From CBDAKK01 sp965216965 (lineage in GTDB: Bacteria; Spirochaetota; Spirochaetia; WTKD01; G963693115): 64,000 nucleotides of DNA. A program made the position numbers and the translations under genes. The first letter of the stretch is position 1. The number at the start of each line of letters is the position of its first letter. Positions 61,205 to 64,000 of the stretch are shown here, piece after piece. The stretch lies in NCBI GenBank assembly GCA_965216965.1, contig CBDCGX010000003.1, positions 1-64,000 of the forward strand. The letters are read 5' to 3'. The notes beneath the pieces were generated by a model that was given only the letters and a program-made list of their open reading frames with translations, was not told the origin of the DNA and did not search any database.

Positions 61205-62167
61205 ATGAGATATTTTTTTGACGAACCTTTACAGACACTTACTTTTTTATCTCGTGTTAGTTTTTTAAAGCCTTTAGAGAAATATACTCTTATACAGAAG
61301 GGGTACGTATGCTCTGATTTTATAAAGATGAGCACTGCAAATCTTTCTCAAATACTTGGGCGAAAGATTCGCAGTACTCAATGGATTATTCCCACCATAT
61401 TAAGGAAAACATATTATGATGTTCAGTGGATAAAGAAAGATAATAAAAACAGATGGCTGTGTTCAATTTTTGAAAAAGAGTACCCAGTACTTTTAAAAAA
61501 GATAACAGATCCTCCCATATTACTTTATGGTATGGGGAACAAAAGCGCATTGCATAACGCATGTATTGCGGTGGTTGGCACTAGAAAACCTGATTATAAA
61601 GGAAGAAATGCTTCATATGATATAGGCATGTATATTGCAAAGAGAGGTTATAGTCTTGTTTCTGGGCTTGCATACGGAATAGATATTGCGACGCATAGGG
61701 GAATGATCTATTATGGGAGCAAAACCGTACTGAAATTATCTAAATATTCCGATAATAATAATGGTACAAAGAATGGTGATACAAATGCTATTAAACTTGG
61801 TTTTGGTGTAGTTGTGTTAGGTACAGGAATAGATAATATATATCCCAAGTGTCATAAAAATGATGCAATGCGAATATTAAGTATGGGAGGAACGATCATA
61901 AGTGAAATACCCCCAGTATCTGCTGATCTTGTGAGAAAACATTCGTTTATTGGAAGAAATAGAATTATAAGCGGGTTGAGTAATGACGTAATAATAATAC
62001 AATGCCCACATAAGTCAGGAGCATTGGCAACAGCCGACTTTGCACTTGAACAAGGAAGAACAGTATGGGTTCATAAAAGCGGTATACATAAAGGTTTTGA
62101 GGGAACTCAAAAATTATATGATGAAGGAGCAATGGTTTTTAGAAAACCAGAGGAACTATTTTTATAA
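61205..62167 (+). CDS. dprA: DNA processing protein DprA
   Basis: 320 residues, shorter than some. Rossmann core: AVVGTRKPDYKGR (about 120-132), LVSGLAYGIDIATHRGM, GVVVLGTGIDNIYP, and EIPPVSADLVRKHSFIGRNR, SGALATADFALEQGR. DprA loads RecA on incoming single-stranded DNA in natural transformation, and is widespread outside competent species. It is five bases ahead of xerD and follows xerC, an arrangement also seen around xer genes elsewhere. Confidence 0.9.
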   Translation: MRYFFDEPLQTLTFLSRVSFLKPLEKYTLIQKGYVCSDFIKMSTANLSQILGRKIRSTQWIIPTILRKTYYDVQWIKKDNKNRWLCSIFEKEYPVLLKKITDPPILLYGMGNKSALHNACIAVVGTRKPDYKGRNASYDIGMYIAKRGYSLVSGLAYGIDIATHRGMIYYGSKTVLKLSKYSDNNNGTKNGDTNAIKLGFGVVVLGTGIDNIYPKCHKNDAMRILSMGGTIISEIPPVSADLVRKHSFIGRNRIISGLSNDVIIIQCPHKSGALATADFALEQGRTVWVHKSGIHKGFEGTQKLYDEGAMVFRKPEELFL

Positions 62168-62172
62168 AAACA

Positions 62173-63099
62173 ATGAAATATAAACAAAGTGCGATTACAG
62201 AAAAAATATTACCAAAGACATATCAAAAACATCTTATAGATTTTATAAATAATCTTTCGACAGTGCGGAAATGTAGTATGCATAGCATACATGCATATAG
62301 AAGTGATATATACACTTTTTTGCAGTGGTTATATAGCCAGCAATTATTAGTAGAAAATGTGGAATATAAACATGTACGATCGTTTATACGTAGAGAATCA
62401 TCAAATGGAAAGAGCAATGCAACCCTTAATAGAAAAATATCATCGTTGCGGAGTTTCTTTGATATGTTATGTCGTAGTGGATACATACAAGATAATAGTG
62501 CTTCTATGTTTGCTCTCTTTAAAAAAAAGAAACATCTTCCCAATATTATAAGCGAGATTCAACTTAAAGATTTGCTTTCATTTAAAATACACACATTTTT
62601 AGATCTACGCGATAAGACTCTTTTTGAGTTTTTATATTCTACGGGATGTCGCATATCAGAGGCACTTAGTATTGATGCACATGAGGTAATAAATGCTACT
62701 TCGCTTATCATTTTTGGGAAAGGGAAAAAAGAGAGAAAGGTATTTCTTACTTCTGAATGTGTTTCCTTATTATCACATTATCTTCAACAAAGGGATCAAA
62801 AGATACAGCACTATAAAAAACCAGAGAATGCATTGTTTATTAATAATAATGGGAGGCGATTAAGCAGGAATGGAGCTACGTGGCTTTTATTACAACGCCT
62901 TCGCAATTCACATATCTCCTCAATGTCTGTGCACGATTTTAGACACTCGTTTGCTACTCATCTTTTAGATAATGGGCTTAATATAAGAGTGGTACAAGAG
63001 TTATTAGGACACAGCAATATTAGCACAACCCAAATATATACGCATATAAGTCGGTCAAATCTTATAGAACAATATAAGAAAGCGCATCCACGTGGTTAG
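62173..63099 (+). CDS. Tyrosine recombinase XerD-like
   Basis: 308 residues, complete. Catalytic Arg in STGCRISEAL, then Lys in GKGKKERKV, HDFRHSFATHLL, ELLGHSNISTTQIYTH. Closely resembles the xerC product next door in its C-terminal half. Which of the two is XerC and which XerD was guessed from order; it partners with the other for dimer resolution. No dif site was identified. Confidence 0.85.
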   Translation: MKYKQSAITEKILPKTYQKHLIDFINNLSTVRKCSMHSIHAYRSDIYTFLQWLYSQQLLVENVEYKHVRSFIRRESSNGKSNATLNRKISSLRSFFDMLCRSGYIQDNSASMFALFKKKKHLPNIISEIQLKDLLSFKIHTFLDLRDKTLFEFLYSTGCRISEALSIDAHEVINATSLIIFGKGKKERKVFLTSECVSLLSHYLQQRDQKIQHYKKPENALFINNNGRRLSRNGATWLLLQRLRNSHISSMSVHDFRHSFATHLLDNGLNIRVVQELLGHSNISTTQIYTHISRSNLIEQYKKAHPRG

Positions 63100-63122
63100 C
63101 CTAAAAATGAAATAATTATTTA

Positions 63123-63151
63123 TTGACGATAAGAGAGAATTGCTGTATTGT
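63123..63151 (+). promoter_or_regulatory. Promoter of the metal-regulator/ABC operon
   Basis: TTGACG, 17-bp spacer, TATTGT; transcription would start near 63158, inside the dyad described next. Confidence 0.6.
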
Positions 63152-63159
63152 GTATGTAG

Positions 63160-63182
63160 ATGGTAATACAAAATATTACCAT
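63160..63182. promoter_or_regulatory. Operator-like inverted repeat
   Basis: ATGGTAATA-CAAAA-TATTACCAT, a perfect 9-bp dyad overlapping the predicted transcription start. It sits 62 bp before the regulator gene and suits a dimeric ribbon-helix-helix repressor acting on its own operon. Confidence 0.65.
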
Positions 63183-63244
63183 TGAATCTTATTTTTTCAT
63201 CAATTACATAAGATGATAGTTTATATATTTTATAGGAGTATAAC

Positions 63245-63481
63245 ATGAAAAATGTAATAGTAACTTTTAAAGTAGAAAAACGCATTGCAGCTCACCTTGC
63301 TACGATGACGAATAAATCACAATTTATTCGTGAGGCACTTTTAAAATCCATGAATCATATATGTCCATTGTGTAAAGGAGAAGGGATGATTCCCCATGAT
63401 GAGCATATAAAAGAATTCTTAAATCATCACCAAATAGACAGTTGTTGTACTTGTTCTGGTCCAGTTGTTACGTGTGTATAA
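63245..63481 (+). CDS. Ribbon-helix-helix regulator with a Cys/His metal-binding tail
   Basis: 78 residues. The N-terminal ~37 residues fit an RHH (CopG/NikR-like) DNA-binding fold: VTFKVEKRIAAHLATMTNKS then FIREALLKSM. The C-terminal half carries CPLC, HDEH, HH, CC-x-C and a final C, enough ligands for a zinc site. A GGAG site precedes. Next to a Zn/Mn-type ABC transporter and an operator dyad, it is probably a zinc- or manganese-sensing repressor of that transporter. I know of no well-described family of exactly this form. Confidence 0.6.
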   Translation: MKNVIVTFKVEKRIAAHLATMTNKSQFIREALLKSMNHICPLCKGEGMIPHDEHIKEFLNHHQIDSCCTCSGPVVTCV

Positions 63482-63499
63482 GTTTTAACAAGAGGTAAA

Positions 63500-64000
63500 A
63501 TGAGAAAACAAAAAATAGATACTCCTGTTCATCTTTCATTTAATGATGTATCTTTTCAATATCCACACAGTAAGTATTATATTCTTTCGAAATTATCGTT
63601 TGAAATACAGCGTGGAGAATTTATTTGCGTAGTGGGGGCAAATGGTTCTGGTAAAAGCACGCTTGTGAAAATAATGGCTGGCATATTACAACCTACTCAT
63701 GGTAACGTTTACTTAGAGAATGAACAAGTTGGATATGTTCAACAAAATGCAAATATACGAGAGTCTCATTTATTTACAGTTCGAGATGTGGTGAGTATGG
63801 GATGTTTTCATAATAAGAAATTTTTTCTATTACCACAAGATATAGATCTTATAAATGAAGTACTTAATGAATGTGGCATATATTCTATTGCAGATACCTC
63901 TGTAACTAATATTTCTGGGGGAGAAATGAGAAGGACTTTTATAGCGCGTGGACTTGTTTCGGGAGAAAACATGATTATACTTGACGAACCTACGGCTTCG
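63500..64000 (+). CDS. Zinc/manganese ABC transporter ATP-binding protein (3' end off window)
   Basis: At least 167 residues. Walker A GANGSGKST, Q-loop VGYVQQNANIRE, signature ISGGEMRR, and Walker B MIILDEP at the very end. QQNA...FTVRDVVSMG is typical of ZnuC/TroB ATPases of the metal-ion family. AGAGG precedes ATG 63500. It lies 18 bp after the RHH regulator, so it is in one transcript under that repressor. The permease and binding protein are expected just beyond the window. Confidence 0.85.
   Translation, partial: MRKQKIDTPVHLSFNDVSFQYPHSKYYILSKLSFEIQRGEFICVVGANGSGKSTLVKIMAGILQPTHGNVYLENEQVGYVQQNANIRESHLFTVRDVVSMGCFHNKKFFLLPQDIDLINEVLNECGIYSIADTSVTNISGGEMRRTFIARGLVSGENMIILDEPTAS

Noticed and set aside
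63100..63122. dif site next to xerD
   Set aside because: No 28-bp Xer-type site recognised here or in the other gaps.

Overview
The window is an AT-rich bacterial chromosome segment that most likely comes from a spirochaete (Spirochaetota). The support is indirect but consistent. There is an RpoB with Asn at the rifampicin-critical position, as in naturally rifampicin-resistant spirochaetes. There is a long acidic-N-terminus/TM/TPR protein resembling the periplasmic flagellar collar protein FlcA. There is an MptE-like motility accessory protein, an ftsZ-xer-dprA neighbourhood, and many lipoproteins with relaxed lipoboxes. No rRNA, origin or prophage is visible, so the species cannot be named.

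Region 1 (1-9.4 kb, all minus strand) is a tandem array of at least five paralogous surface-lipoprotein genes, continuing off the left edge and ending in a 3' remnant of a further copy. Each unit has its own conserved -10 box, a roughly 115-nt leader with a small hairpin, a Shine-Dalgarno site, the gene, and a hairpin terminator. Each protein has a lipoprotein signal peptide, a conserved head, 4-7 copies of a ~23-residue GGAI/FSNNS beta-helix repeat, and a choice-of-anchor-Q-like tail. Short repeats lie in or beside the signal-peptide region: (CT)33 in one gene, where it switches the reading frame and currently leaves it OFF; (TAC)12 in another, lengthening the hydrophobic core; and a 21-bp linker repeat in a third. 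This looks like a contingency (phase/antigenic variation) locus and is the most interesting part of the window.

Region 2 (9.4-14.4 kb) holds an acyltransferase, enolase with a frameshift, about 700 bp of mostly decayed DNA, a secreted Kelch-like protein and a SnoaL-like protein. Region 3 (14.4-25.7 kb) is the classic tRNA-Thr, tRNA-Trp, secE, nusG, rplKAJL, rpoB, rpoC block behind a strong promoter. rpoB carries one frame break and rpoC two. Region 4 (25.8-37.6 kb) has lysC-thrC (thrC frame-broken), an FlcA-like protein, a DegP-type protease, uvrB, an SH3-like lipoprotein and aspartate ammonia-lyase. Region 5 (37.7-48.6 kb) has a minus-strand tpx-proC-serS-neuB-like run, ligA, a FAD-linked oxidoreductase, an unknown protein, ribD-ribE and thioredoxin. 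Region 6 (48.7-64 kb) has a ROK sugar kinase, hslVU, the MptE-like protein coupled to a protein with eight 96-bp repeats, a phospholipid synthase, DUF1015, an FtsB/DivIC-like protein, ftsZ, xerC-dprA-xerD, and a ribbon-helix-helix metal regulator with a clear operator in front of a truncated Zn/Mn ABC transporter.

Six frame breaks fall in otherwise intact housekeeping genes (eno, rpoB, rpoC twice, thrC, xerC). Five carry one base too many in an A or T run. Either the assembly has homopolymer errors, or this organism tolerates such runs by slippage; raw reads would decide.
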